A stretch of 64,000 nucleotides of DNA. It comes from Pontixanthobacter aestiaquae (GTDB taxonomy: Bacteria; Pseudomonadota; Alphaproteobacteria; Sphingomonadales; Sphingomonadaceae). The first letter of the stretch is position 1. The number at the start of each line of letters is the position of its first letter. Position numbers and translations under genes: made by a program. The stretch spans positions 558,001 through 622,000 of the forward strand of contig NZ_WTYZ01000001.1 in the NCBI RefSeq assembly GCF_009827455.1, read 5' to 3'. Below the pieces are notes generated by a model that did not search any database, was not told where the DNA came from, and saw only the letters and a list, made by a program, of their open reading frames with translations. Shown piece after piece: positions 45,049 to 53,678 of this stretch.

Positions 45049-47220
45049 ATGATCCGGACTATTCTTATCGCTGGCGCCAGCGCCTTGGCGCTTTCCGCCG
45101 CTGCGCCCGCTTTGGCGCATGAACCCCATGCAAAAGGCATCGAACGTCTTACCGAGGAGGATTCGGCTGCCGAAGACGAAGTCGCCATGCCAACTATGAG
45201 TTTTGGTGAATGGGGCGTCGATCCGGACCTGCTTTCGCAAGACATCGACCCGGGTGATGACTTTTTCGCTTACGCGAACCAGAAATGGCTTGATGCCAAC
45301 CCTCTGCCGCCTGAGTTTTCCCGCTTTGGCGCTTTCACGCTGCTGGGCGAGAAATCGACCTCCGACGTTAAGGCGCTGGTCGATGAGTTGGCTGCCAAAG
45401 ACGCCGCTACGCTGACCAGCGATGAAAAACGCATTGTCGATGCCTACAACGCCTATCTCGATACCGATGCAATCGATGCGGCAGACCTCGCGCCGGCGCT
45501 GCCCTATCTGAACAGCATTGCGAGTGTGACATCGCTTGATGGTCTTGCGCGGCTGTGGAGCAGCGCAGCCTATCCGGCGCCGATTGGTGGTTTCGTCAAT
45601 GTCGATGCCAAACAATCGGACCAATATGCAGCCTATCTCGGGACAGGCGGTCTCGGCTTGCCTGATCGCGATTATTACACCGACACCAGTGAAAAAGGCC
45701 TCGAGATTAAGAAGGCCTATATCGACTATCTGACATTCCTGATGACCGAAGCTGGCTATGCTGATCCGGCTGCGGCGGCGATAGCTGTCTATGGCTTTGA
45801 GGATCGCCTTGCGCGCGAAGTCATCTGGGATCGCACAGTCAGCCGCAACCGCGATCTGACCTACAACCCGCTCACCCGCGAAGAGTTGATCGAGATTGCA
45901 GGCGATTTTCCTGTTGCCACAATGCTGGAACTGACCGGCTTTGATGCATCGCCCAAATTCATCGTCGGTCCGATGCCGCCGACCGAAGAGGAAATCAAAG
46001 AGCTGGAGTTGACCGAAGACACGCTCTCCAAGATCGGCACCGGCCTTCCTGGCATGTTCGACGTGATTGGCGAGACACCGCTGGCGACTTTGCAAGCGTG
46101 GACGATCAAGAGCTTCCTGTCGAACAATGCCAGTGTTCTGCCGAGCCGGTTCGACGAAGCGAGTTTCGCGTTTTACGGTAAATTGCTGCGCGGCACGCCA
46201 GAACAGCGCCCGCGCTGGAAACGTGCCATTTCGGCAACCGAGAATGCGCTGGGCGAACTGGTCGGCAAATCCTATGTCGAGCGCTATTTCCCGCCTGAAA
46301 ACAAAGCGGCGATGGACGAGCTCGTTGCCAATTTGCGTACTGCGATGGCGCAAAGCATCGATGAAATCGACTGGATGAGCGACGCTACCAAAGTAGAGGC
46401 ACGTGCCAAGCTTGCGACATTCGACCCCAAGATCGGTTATCGCGACAATCTGGAAACCTATGATGATCTCGCTATTTCGGGAAGCGACCCGCTGGCGAAT
46501 GCGTTGGCGGCGAATGAATGGCAGTTCAAAGACAATGTCGCCAATCTGGGGCAACCGATCGACCGCACCGAGTGGTTTATGCTGCCGCAGACGGTCAATG
46601 CCTATTACAATCCCACGAAGAACGAGATCGTGTTCCCGGCTGCTATTCTGCAGCAACCCTTCTTTGGCATCAACGCCGATCCGGCGGTCAATTACGGTGC
46701 CATCGGCGGCGTGATCGGCCATGAAATCGGGCATGGTTTCGACGATCAGGGTTCCAAATCCGACGGTAAAGGCGAGCTTCGCAATTGGTGGACCGATGCC
46801 GACCGAGAGGCCTTCGACAAGCGCGGTGACAATCTGGCCGCACAATATGACAAGTTTTGCCCGCTTGATGACGGTGAAACCTGCCTCAACGGCCGTTTGA
46901 CCTTAGGCGAGAACCTCGGCGATGTCGGCGGGCTTAGCCTCGCCTACCGTGCCTATAAGATTGCCACGGCGGGACAGGATGTTCCGGTGATCGATGGCCT
47001 GACCGGCGACCAGCGCTTCTTCCTGGGGTGGGCGCAGGTTTGGCGGGCGCAAAACCGCGAAGAAAATATCCGCCAGCGTCTGCGCGTCGGCCCTCACAGT
47101 ATCGAGACTTACCGCGTCAATGGTGTCGTGCGCCAGATGGATGCTTGGTATGAAGCGTTCGGCGTCACGCCCGACCATGACATGTATATCCCGCCGGAGC
47201 AGCGCGTCCGCGTCTGGTAA
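45049..47220 (+). CDS. M13 family (neprilysin-like) zinc metallopeptidase
   Basis: 723 residues. A signal peptide ends near ALAHE (about 23). The N-terminal peptidase_M13_N part begins SQDIDPGDDFFAYANQKWL. The catalytic site is HEIGH in VIGHEIGHGFDDQG, and the third zinc ligand is Glu in GENLGDVGGLSLAY. The C-terminus PPEQRVRVW is close to the family ending in a conserved Trp. It cleaves oligopeptides in the periplasm. ATG at 45049 is chosen for the signal peptide; the longer in-frame extension is not membrane-like. A terminator follows. Confidence 0.93.
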   Translation: MIRTILIAGASALALSAAAPALAHEPHAKGIERLTEEDSAAEDEVAMPTMSFGEWGVDPDLLSQDIDPGDDFFAYANQKWLDANPLPPEFSRFGAFTLLGEKSTSDVKALVDELAAKDAATLTSDEKRIVDAYNAYLDTDAIDAADLAPALPYLNSIASVTSLDGLARLWSSAAYPAPIGGFVNVDAKQSDQYAAYLGTGGLGLPDRDYYTDTSEKGLEIKKAYIDYLTFLMTEAGYADPAAAAIAVYGFEDRLAREVIWDRTVSRNRDLTYNPLTREELIEIAGDFPVATMLELTGFDASPKFIVGPMPPTEEEIKELELTEDTLSKIGTGLPGMFDVIGETPLATLQAWTIKSFLSNNASVLPSRFDEASFAFYGKLLRGTPEQRPRWKRAISATENALGELVGKSYVERYFPPENKAAMDELVANLRTAMAQSIDEIDWMSDATKVEARAKLATFDPKIGYRDNLETYDDLAISGSDPLANALAANEWQFKDNVANLGQPIDRTEWFMLPQTVNAYYNPTKNEIVFPAAILQQPFFGINADPAVNYGAIGGVIGHEIGHGFDDQGSKSDGKGELRNWWTDADREAFDKRGDNLAAQYDKFCPLDDGETCLNGRLTLGENLGDVGGLSLAYRAYKIATAGQDVPVIDGLTGDQRFFLGWAQVWRAQNREENIRQRLRVGPHSIETYRVNGVVRQMDAWYEAFGVTPDHDMYIPPEQRVRVW

Positions 47221-47265
47221 TCATTGTTACCTGCTTGCCTCTTGGCAGCGGAAAAGCCATGGGAC

Positions 47266-47302
47266 GAGCCGGGTTGCGATCGTGCAATCCGGCTCTTTCA
47301 TT
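47266..47302 (+). terminator. Rho-independent terminator after the M13 peptidase
   Basis: GAGCCGGGTTGC (47266-47277) and GCAATCCGGCTC (47284-47295) form a 12-bp stem with one G-T pair and a 6-nt loop. TTTCATT follows. Confidence 0.75.
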
Positions 47303-47326
47303 GTGTATCCGGGATTTGGCCAAACC

Positions 47327-48121
47327 ATGACATTGTTTCAGCAAGTGTTGATTGCCATCGTTCAAGGCATCACCGAGTTTTTGCCGATATCGTCGTCAGG
47401 CCATTTGATCCTGATTCCTTACCTGACCGACCTGCCCGATCAGGGGCCGCTAATTGATGTGGCGGTGCATATTGGCTCGTTGCTGGCGATTATCATCTAT
47501 TTTCGCAAAGACGTGATGGGGCTTGCGCGTGGCGGCTTTGCGACTGTCGGGATTGGGAGTGATCCCGAGCAGCGCAAACTGTTCCTATGGGTGCTGGCTG
47601 GTACTGTTCCGGCCGTCGCAGCCGGGCTGTTCCTGAAAATGGGCGGCTATATGGAGGGGTTTCGTACAACCGATCTGGTTGCGATCAATCTGATTATATT
47701 CGGCCTTTTGCTCGGTGCGGCGGACTATTGGGGTAAGCAAACCAAAAGCTATGAAGATCTGACATTGCGCGATGCCATTCTGGTTGGGATCGCACAGGCG
47801 ATGGCGCTGATACCGGGCACCAGCCGTTCCGGCGCGACGATGACGGCTGCGCGGGCACTCGGCTATTCGCGGTTCGAGGCGGCCCGGTTCTCCTTCCTGC
47901 TCGCTATACCGGCAGTCGCGGGTGCGGGCTTGCTGGCTGCTTTTGACCTGGCAGAATTGTCGGCGCAGATGCAAATTGATGCGCTCGTCACCGGTGTGTT
48001 CACTTTCGTGGCTGCGCTGCTGACAATGGTATTCCTGATGAATTTCCTGCGCAAAGCATCAATGCTGGTGTTTGTGGTGTACCGTGTGCTGCTCGGCTGC
48101 GCGTTATTGGCGATTTTCTGA
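47327..48121 (+). CDS. uppP: Undecaprenyl-diphosphatase
   Basis: 264 residues, about eight membrane helices. The two catalytic signatures are present: GITEFLPISSSGH and PGTSRSGATMT. It converts undecaprenyl diphosphate to the monophosphate, recycling the lipid carrier for peptidoglycan and other envelope glycans, and gives bacitracin tolerance. ATG at 47327 was chosen because it begins the first helix; the upstream in-frame stretch lies across the previous terminator. Confidence 0.96.
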   Translation: MTLFQQVLIAIVQGITEFLPISSSGHLILIPYLTDLPDQGPLIDVAVHIGSLLAIIIYFRKDVMGLARGGFATVGIGSDPEQRKLFLWVLAGTVPAVAAGLFLKMGGYMEGFRTTDLVAINLIIFGLLLGAADYWGKQTKSYEDLTLRDAILVGIAQAMALIPGTSRSGATMTAARALGYSRFEAARFSFLLAIPAVAGAGLLAAFDLAELSAQMQIDALVTGVFTFVAALLTMVFLMNFLRKASMLVFVVYRVLLGCALLAIF

Positions 48122-48192
48122 CAAAACTCACTATGCTTATCCGGCGCATGAGGGTTGCGTATCTTCGTCTGCGGGAACCAATTGCGCTTCCT

Positions 48193-48216
48193 TTACGTTG
48201 CTTTACTATAACGTAA
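48193..48216 (+). promoter_or_regulatory. Inverted repeat TTACGTT-N10-AACGTAA in the promoter of the 48227 gene
   Basis: Perfect 7-bp arms (48193-48199 and 48210-48216). A -10-like TATAAC (48207-48212) overlaps the right arm, so a bound protein could block RNA polymerase. It lies 11 bp before the ATG at 48227. Confidence 0.45.
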
Positions 48217-48226
48217 TTCGGAATTT

Positions 48227-48490
48227 ATGATGGGTTTGGTAATTCTTCTCGCCGTCGGGGCTATCCTCGGCTGGCTCTCTTCGATTGTTCTCGCTGTGCA
48301 CAATGGCCGTGCTACCGCAGTCTACGTTGCTGCGAGCATAGCTGGCGCATTGGCGGCCGGGCTCAGCGTTGCGCCTTCTTCGCTGATTGAAGCGATCGCG
48401 CCCGTAAGCGTGCTGTTTGGCGCGTTGGGCGCAGTTATCGCTCTCGTGCTTACGCACCTCGTGCGCGAGCAATTACCCGATAACTATTAA
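48227..48490 (+). CDS. Small membrane protein (GlsB/YeaQ/YmgE-like)
   Basis: 87 residues with three hydrophobic segments (about 2-22, 30-47, 58-77): LVILLAVGAILGWLSSIVL, then an Ala/Gly-rich segment. The overall shape resembles the transglycosylase-associated GlsB/YeaQ family of small inner-membrane proteins, often stress-induced. The assignment is by size and pattern, not by a strict motif. Two consecutive ATG codons (48227, 48230) are possible starts. Confidence 0.65.
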   Translation: MMGLVILLAVGAILGWLSSIVLAVHNGRATAVYVAASIAGALAAGLSVAPSSLIEAIAPVSVLFGALGAVIALVLTHLVREQLPDNY

Positions 48491-48496
48491 AGCGAG

Positions 48497-49456
48497 TTAG
48501 ACCGCTTTCGCACCGCTCCCGCGCCCGCCGCGCAGCAGATATTCCTGGGTGCCGCGATGCAAGACATTATCGACATCGATCACCGCCGAATTGGCATAGG
48601 TGAATGCTGGTGAAAGATTGCGATATAGCCGATCGAAATCACGTTCGACGGTTTGCCGGTACAGATCCTCAAAACTCTCGATGACGAAATAGGTCGGCTG
48701 CAAATCGCTGATCACATAATCGGTTCGCATAACCCGGTCGACGTTAAGCATGATCCGGTTGGGGCTCTCCGCCCTGACCGAAAAAACTGCCTCGGTCGGG
48801 CCTGATAGAATGCCTGCGCCGTAGGCGCGGATTTCGTCGCCCTCCACCATCAAGCCGAACTCGACTGTATACCAGTAAAGTGCGCCCAGCGCTTTGAGCC
48901 GGTTGTACCGCATCGCTTTCCAACCTGCTTTCCCATATTCCTGCATATAATCGGCATAGGTCGGGTCGGTCAGCATCGGCACATGACCGAACACATCGTG
49001 GAACACGTCGGGTTCCTGAATGTAATCAAAAGTTTCGCGCGTGCGGATAAAGTTGCCGGCGGGAAAACGGCGATTGGCGAGATGCCAGAAAAATACGTGA
49101 TCGGGGATCAGCATGGGCACAGGGACCACGCTCCAGCCTGTCAGCCCATCCAGTTCTTCGCTGATCCGGCCAAAATCGGGGACCCCGCCTTTGCCCAGAT
49201 CGAGCTTTTCGGTGCCTTGCATAAAGGCGCTTGCAGCTAGGCCAGGCAGGACATCCATCTGGCGACTGAACAGATCGTCCCAGATCGCGTCCTGGTCGCG
49301 GTCATAGGTCGCTTGCTGCGGTTCAAGCCAATCGTCGCCCAAATGTTCGGGTTTTTTCAGCGGTGCGGTAAAGACATCTGCCGGCATCTCGGGCAGCGTG
49401 GTAAAATCACTTCCGGTGCCGGTGTCGTCTCGGGGAACTGTAGCCATAGTTTCCAT
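48497..49456 (-). CDS. phhA: Phenylalanine 4-monooxygenase
   Basis: 319 residues. The aromatic amino-acid hydroxylase core has the iron-ligand motif HDVFGHVP (two His), LYWYTVEFGL with the acidic ligand, and YGAGILSG. It converts phenylalanine to tyrosine with tetrahydropterin and oxygen. It is longer at the N-terminus than short bacterial PhhA (about 60 extra residues, Thr/Asp-rich). It is divergent from PPK2, with starts 50 bp apart. Confidence 0.95.
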   Translation of the reverse strand: METMATVPRDDTGTGSDFTTLPEMPADVFTAPLKKPEHLGDDWLEPQQATYDRDQDAIWDDLFSRQMDVLPGLAASAFMQGTEKLDLGKGGVPDFGRISEELDGLTGWSVVPVPMLIPDHVFFWHLANRRFPAGNFIRTRETFDYIQEPDVFHDVFGHVPMLTDPTYADYMQEYGKAGWKAMRYNRLKALGALYWYTVEFGLMVEGDEIRAYGAGILSGPTEAVFSVRAESPNRIMLNVDRVMRTDYVISDLQPTYFVIESFEDLYRQTVERDFDRLYRNLSPAFTYANSAVIDVDNVLHRGTQEYLLRGGRGSGAKAV

Positions 49457-49506
49457 TGATACCAGTTTATTGGCCGAAAGTTAAGTCAGGATTGGAGAGT
49501 GCCGCG

Positions 49507-50286
49507 ATGGGCAAATTGAAGGGCAAAGAATATGACGAGCTGATGGAGCCTCTGGAAGAGGAACTGGTGGGCATGGCCCGCTGGGCACGGCATACCGGTG
49601 CGCGAATCTGCGTGATTTTCGAAGGCCGCGATACTGCCGGCAAGGGCGGCGCTATTCGCGCCGTGGGTGGACGATTGAACCCGCGCCAGTGCCGCACAGT
49701 GGCTTTGTCGAAACCCAACGAAACCGAGATGACACAGTGGTATTTCCAACGTTACGTGCAGCATCTTCCCGCGGCGGGCGAAATCGTGCTGTTCGACCGC
49801 AGCTGGTACAATCGCGCGGGCGTCGAAAAAGTGATGGGCTTCACTGATAACGCGAAAGTCGAGCAGTTTCTTGAGGAAGCGCCCAAGTTTGAAAAAATGC
49901 TAACCGATGACGGCATTTTGCTGTTCAAATATTGGCTGACGACCGATCAGGTGAACCAGGAGGAACGGCTGGCCGAGCGGTTAGAAGACCCGCTGAAGCG
50001 CTGGAAATTATCGCCCATCGATCTGGCTGCGCGTGAGCAGTATGAAGCCTATACCGAGGCACGTGAGGCGATGCTGAAAGCAACGCATAGCGATCATGCA
50101 CCGTGGACTTTGGTGGATTTCAACGATCAGAAACGCGGGCGTTTAACGCTGGTGCGGGATTTGCTGGACCGGTTGCCTGACACACGGGTCGATCCACCCG
50201 AACTGGTGTTCCCGCCGCTCGGGCATGAGCCGATTTCGGAGAGTTACTCGGTGTTGCAGCCGATTGAGGATTATCCGATAGATTAG
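49507..50286 (+). CDS. ppk2: Polyphosphate kinase 2 family protein
   Basis: 259 residues, single-domain PPK2. P-loop in FEGRDTAGKGGAIRAV, Walker B-like VLFDRSWYNRAGVEKVMGF, and the lid residues in KRWKLSPIDLAAR. PPK2 enzymes mainly transfer phosphate from polyphosphate to nucleoside mono- or diphosphates, regenerating NTPs. Single-domain enzymes of this length are often NDP-forming (class I), but the class is not certain here. ATG at 49507 follows GGAGAGTGCCGCG; a TTG further upstream overlaps the phhA start and is rejected. Confidence 0.93.
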   Translation: MGKLKGKEYDELMEPLEEELVGMARWARHTGARICVIFEGRDTAGKGGAIRAVGGRLNPRQCRTVALSKPNETEMTQWYFQRYVQHLPAAGEIVLFDRSWYNRAGVEKVMGFTDNAKVEQFLEEAPKFEKMLTDDGILLFKYWLTTDQVNQEERLAERLEDPLKRWKLSPIDLAAREQYEAYTEAREAMLKATHSDHAPWTLVDFNDQKRGRLTLVRDLLDRLPDTRVDPPELVFPPLGHEPISESYSVLQPIEDYPID

Positions 50287-50291
50287 TTCGT

Positions 50292-50353
50292 CGTCATTGC
50301 GGAGGTCGCGATGCTCTGGATTGCCGCGCGACCTTTGGTCGCTCGCAATGACG
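50292..50353. repeat. REP-like inverted repeat, CGTCATTGCG arms
   Basis: CGTCATTGCG (50292-50301) and CGCAATGACG (50344-50353) are exact reverse complements. Inside them, GGTCGCG and CGCGACC also pair, giving a long hairpin in the gap between convergent ppk2 and the dehydratase. Such CGTCATTGCG-ended units are a common dispersed repeat type in alphaproteobacteria. Confidence 0.6.
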
Positions 50354-51208
50354 TCAATTAAGAGTCGCGCTCGCTTTCATCGTCTGCCGCCCCTCGTCAG
50401 CGAAGGCTCCGAGTTCGATTTCGCCAGCGCTTTGCCGCATTGCCAGATGCAATGGTTCACCCGCAATCGCGGGGCTGATCGCGCGGAAATTGAAAGTCGC
50501 AAGGGCATTCTCACCATGCGTATCAGCGACAAGCTGCATCAGCAGCGATGCGATCAGCGGGCCGTGCACCACTAGGCCGCGATAGCGCTCCACATCGCGC
50601 GCATAGGGTAGGTCGTAGTGAATCCGGTGTGTATTGAATGTCAGCGCTGAAAAGCGGAACAGCAGCCGCGAATCGGGCGTGGTCGTGGTGCTGGCATCCC
50701 AATCATCAAGGTCAAATTGCGCTGCGCCGGGTGCAGGCGGGCTGAGCGGGGCGTCAGGGGCCGCCGCATCGCGATAGACGAGCGTCTGTGCCTCGTGGAT
50801 CGCTTTCTCGCCATTCGCCGCAAAGCTATGCTCCAGCTCGACGAAAGCGAGTTTGCCGGTCTTGCCCTCCTTCTCGCTGATCGAAACAACTTTGCTCGTT
50901 CGCGCAACGGTTTGTGCACGGCCTAGCGGCGACAGAAAGCGAATATCGCTTGCCGCCCACATCCGGCGCGGGAGCGGGATGGGTGGCAGCAGAGCGTTTG
51001 GATTGCCATCGCGCTTGGGGTGCCCATCTTCGCCCAGATCAGCAGTCGCGGCATCGGGGGTGCACAGGCAGAAATGGAAACCTTGCGGCAATGCATCGCC
51101 GGTGTTTGCGCCCCGATCAAACGTAGCGCGCCACCTCTTGGCCAGCGCGCTGTCGATCAGATCGCTTTGGACCGCTTCGCGGCCAACCCAAGCGTCCCAA
51201 GCACTCAT
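50354..51208 (-). CDS. FAS1-like dehydratase / MaoC-type hydratase (HTD2 family)
   Basis: 284 residues from ATG at 51208. The C-terminal hot-dog domain has FRFSALTFNTHRIHYDLPYARDVERYRGLVVHGPL, typical of 3-hydroxyacyl-thioester dehydratases (mesaconyl-C4-CoA hydratase/HTD2-like). It probably hydrates or dehydrates an acyl-CoA in the catabolic operon. Its ATG shares a base with the thiolase stop (TGATG). It is the last gene of the operon. Confidence 0.85.
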   Translation of the reverse strand: MSAWDAWVGREAVQSDLIDSALAKRWRATFDRGANTGDALPQGFHFCLCTPDAATADLGEDGHPKRDGNPNALLPPIPLPRRMWAASDIRFLSPLGRAQTVARTSKVVSISEKEGKTGKLAFVELEHSFAANGEKAIHEAQTLVYRDAAAPDAPLSPPAPGAAQFDLDDWDASTTTTPDSRLLFRFSALTFNTHRIHYDLPYARDVERYRGLVVHGPLIASLLMQLVADTHGENALATFNFRAISPAIAGEPLHLAMRQSAGEIELGAFADEGRQTMKASATLN

Positions 51209-52449
51209 CAGATAGCGCGCTCGAACAATGCCGCGATTCCTTGACCGCCGCCAATGCACATAGTCTCCAGCCCGAACCGCGCTTCACGGCGGTGCATTTC
51301 ATGCGCCATATCGGCGAGGATACGCCCACCTGTTGCGCCGATTGGATGGCCCAGCGAAATGCCCGAACCATTGACGTTGAGCATATCCATGCGGTTGTCA
51401 TCTTCGCTCCAGCCCCAGCCTTTCAGCACCGCAAGAACTTGCGGGGCGAAGGCTTCGTTCAATTCAACCAGATCCACATCGCTCCAGCCTTTGCCTGTGC
51501 GATTGAACAGGCGTTCCACCGCTGGCACGGGCCCGATGCCCATTCGGGAGGGATCACATCCCGCGGCTGCCCAGCCTTCAAACCACAACAAAGGCTCAAG
51601 GCCGAGCTCTTCGAGCTTGTCTTCGGCAACCACCAGACACGCCGCCGCCGCATCGTTCTGCTGGCTGGCATTGCCCGCAGTGACGACAGCATCGGGATTG
51701 TTCTTGCCTTCGATAGCGCGCAGCGCGCCTAGGCTGTCCATGCTCGCATCGGCTCGGAAGCCTTCATCCTTGGCAAATGTAACCGGATCACTGCGCCCCC
51801 TGTTTTTGGGTTGGGGGATGTCAACCGGCACCAATTGCGCATCAAATTTGCCTGCATCCCATGCTGCTGCCGCATTCTGGTGGCTGCGCACAGCGTAGGC
51901 ATCGGAGGCTTCGCGGCTGATACCGTAATCCTTGGCAAGATTTTCTGCCGTCTCAATCATGCCGGTGATGACACCGAAGCGTTCGATAGGTTGGCTCATC
52001 AAGCGGCCGCGCGTCAGCCGGTCATGCATGGTCAGATCGCCAAAACGTTTCCCGCTGCGGATATCCGTGGTGTAATGCTCGACATTGGACATGCTCTCTA
52101 CGCCGCCTGCGACCACCACATCTGCCGCACCGGTTTGCACCATCATCGCGGCATTGATCACCGCCTGCAGGCCGGAGCCGCAGCGACGGTCGAGCTGATA
52201 ACCGGGCACGGCGAGCGGGAGGCCCGCAGCCAGCCAGCTCCAATGTCCAATGGCAGGCGCTTCGGCGCTGCCGTAACCTTGGCTGAACACCACATCATCG
52301 ACCCGCTCGGGGTCAATTCCGCTGCGCTCGATCAGCGCTTTTAGAATCACTGCACCAAGCGGCCCTGCTTCCAATGGTGCTAGCGAACCGAGAAACTTTC
52401 CAACCGGTGTCCGCAGTGGGCTTACGATAGCGGCGCGTCTGAGTGTCAT
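51208..52449 (-). CDS. Acetyl-CoA acyltransferase (thiolase)
   Basis: 413 residues. Active-site Cys in RRCGSGLQAV, His in NVNGSGISLGHPIGATGGRIL, and second Cys in CIGGGQGIAALFERAI. It would release acetyl- or propionyl-CoA from a 3-ketoacyl-CoA. The start overlaps the CaiB stop by four bases (ATGA). Paralogue of the thiolase at 38.7 kb, from a different operon. Confidence 0.93.
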   Translation of the reverse strand: MTLRRAAIVSPLRTPVGKFLGSLAPLEAGPLGAVILKALIERSGIDPERVDDVVFSQGYGSAEAPAIGHWSWLAAGLPLAVPGYQLDRRCGSGLQAVINAAMMVQTGAADVVVAGGVESMSNVEHYTTDIRSGKRFGDLTMHDRLTRGRLMSQPIERFGVITGMIETAENLAKDYGISREASDAYAVRSHQNAAAAWDAGKFDAQLVPVDIPQPKNRGRSDPVTFAKDEGFRADASMDSLGALRAIEGKNNPDAVVTAGNASQQNDAAAACLVVAEDKLEELGLEPLLWFEGWAAAGCDPSRMGIGPVPAVERLFNRTGKGWSDVDLVELNEAFAPQVLAVLKGWGWSEDDNRMDMLNVNGSGISLGHPIGATGGRILADMAHEMHRREARFGLETMCIGGGQGIAALFERAI

Positions 52450-53678
52450 AGTGAGTCCTTGTCGCTTCCGGCAATTACGCCGCTATCCATCAATTTGCCG
52501 ATTTCGCCGGATCCCAAGCCTAACCGCTCAGCCAATATTTCTTCGCTGTTTGCGCCGAGAAATGGCGCAGGTTCGGGTGCACCACGCGATTGCCCGGGCA
52601 TATTGGCGAAGGGTCCGGGGGCGGGATAGTCAAAGCCGCTGGGGTTCGCTGGCGATGCCCCAAACAAAGGGTTGTTGGTCACCAATTCAGGATCGTTCGC
52701 TGCTTCATGCATCGTGCGGTAGCGTTCATACGTGCATCCGGCGGCGGAAAGGCGTTGTGCCAGTTCGGCATAGTCCAGCGCGCTCGCCACTTCTTGCAGC
52801 AAGTCAAACAATTCCGCTCGGTGGGTGAAGCGGTTATGGTCGCTATCGGCAAAGCGGATTCCGTGCTGCTGTTCAAGAGCTTCAACCTGCCCCGCAATGC
52901 CGAAGGCTTCGACAACGCCGTGCCATTGTTTGGTCGTGAGTACTGCGACCATAAAGCGCTTGCGGTCGCGACTGATGAAATCGCGGCCCAGCGCGCCCCA
53001 GATGTCGTTGCCCAACCGCTCACGATCCGATCCGCGATAGAGCATTTCGGCCATCGCACCGCTATTCGCGACCGTGCCGATTGCGACATCACCAAGGGGT
53101 ATGCGCACTTCTCCACCTTCGCCCGTAGTATCGCGGCGGCGTAGCGCAGCCATCAGCGCGAAGGCGGTGTAGGCACCAGTGATGAAGTCCCATGCGGGCA
53201 ATAGCTGGTTGACCGGGGGTGCTGTTTCAGGATCCCACTCGGCTGGGCCAGTCATCAGCGGATATCCGCTGGCGGCATTTACGGTAAAGTCCATCGCCTG
53301 CCGTCCATCACCCCAACCCATAATCCGGACTGTGATCATATCGCTGCGACCTTCTTTCAGCACGGCGTGCGAAAGAAAGCTCTGCTCTGGGACGTTGGTA
53401 ATGAGCTGACCGGTTTTGCGCGCCAGTTCCTGCACCAGTTCCCGGCCCTCGGCGCTGCGCATATTGACCGCGACGCTTTTCTTTGCGCGGTTGAGGTTTT
53501 CCCAGCTGAGCGAGCGACCTTCCTCCGTCAATTGATAGCGATCATAATCCAAACCGCCGCCAATTTGATCGACCCGGATCACTTCCGCGCCCATTTGTGC
53601 GCAGTACAATCCGGCGGTAGGCGAGGCGACAAAGCTCGATACTTCGATCAGCGACAGACCGCTCAGCAGGGTGTACAT
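52446..53678 (-). CDS. CaiB/BaiF family CoA-transferase
   Basis: 410 residues. CoA transferase family III landmarks: IEVSSFVASPTAGLYCAQMGAEVIRVD at the N-terminus, WENLNRAKKSVAVNM, and the expected catalytic aspartate in LLPAWDFITG (Asp164). It moves CoA between carboxylic acids, or acts as an acyl-CoA racemase in some members. Context with dehydrogenase, thiolase and dehydratase suggests activation of a carboxylic acid entering beta-oxidation. Coupled on both sides by overlapping start/stop codons. Confidence 0.9.
   Translation of the reverse strand: MYTLLSGLSLIEVSSFVASPTAGLYCAQMGAEVIRVDQIGGGLDYDRYQLTEEGRSLSWENLNRAKKSVAVNMRSAEGRELVQELARKTGQLITNVPEQSFLSHAVLKEGRSDMITVRIMGWGDGRQAMDFTVNAASGYPLMTGPAEWDPETAPPVNQLLPAWDFITGAYTAFALMAALRRRDTTGEGGEVRIPLGDVAIGTVANSGAMAEMLYRGSDRERLGNDIWGALGRDFISRDRKRFMVAVLTTKQWHGVVEAFGIAGQVEALEQQHGIRFADSDHNRFTHRAELFDLLQEVASALDYAELAQRLSAAGCTYERYRTMHEAANDPELVTNNPLFGASPANPSGFDYPAPGPFANMPGQSRGAPEPAPFLGANSEEILAERLGLGSGEIGKLMDSGVIAGSDKDSL

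Noticed and set aside
44995..46845. 616-codon minus-strand frame opposite the M13 peptidase
   Set aside because: Antisense shadow of a gene with HExxH and a signal peptide.
49456..49506. TTG-started extension of ppk2
   Set aside because: It overlaps the phhA start exactly and has no ribosome site, while ATG 49507 has a good one.
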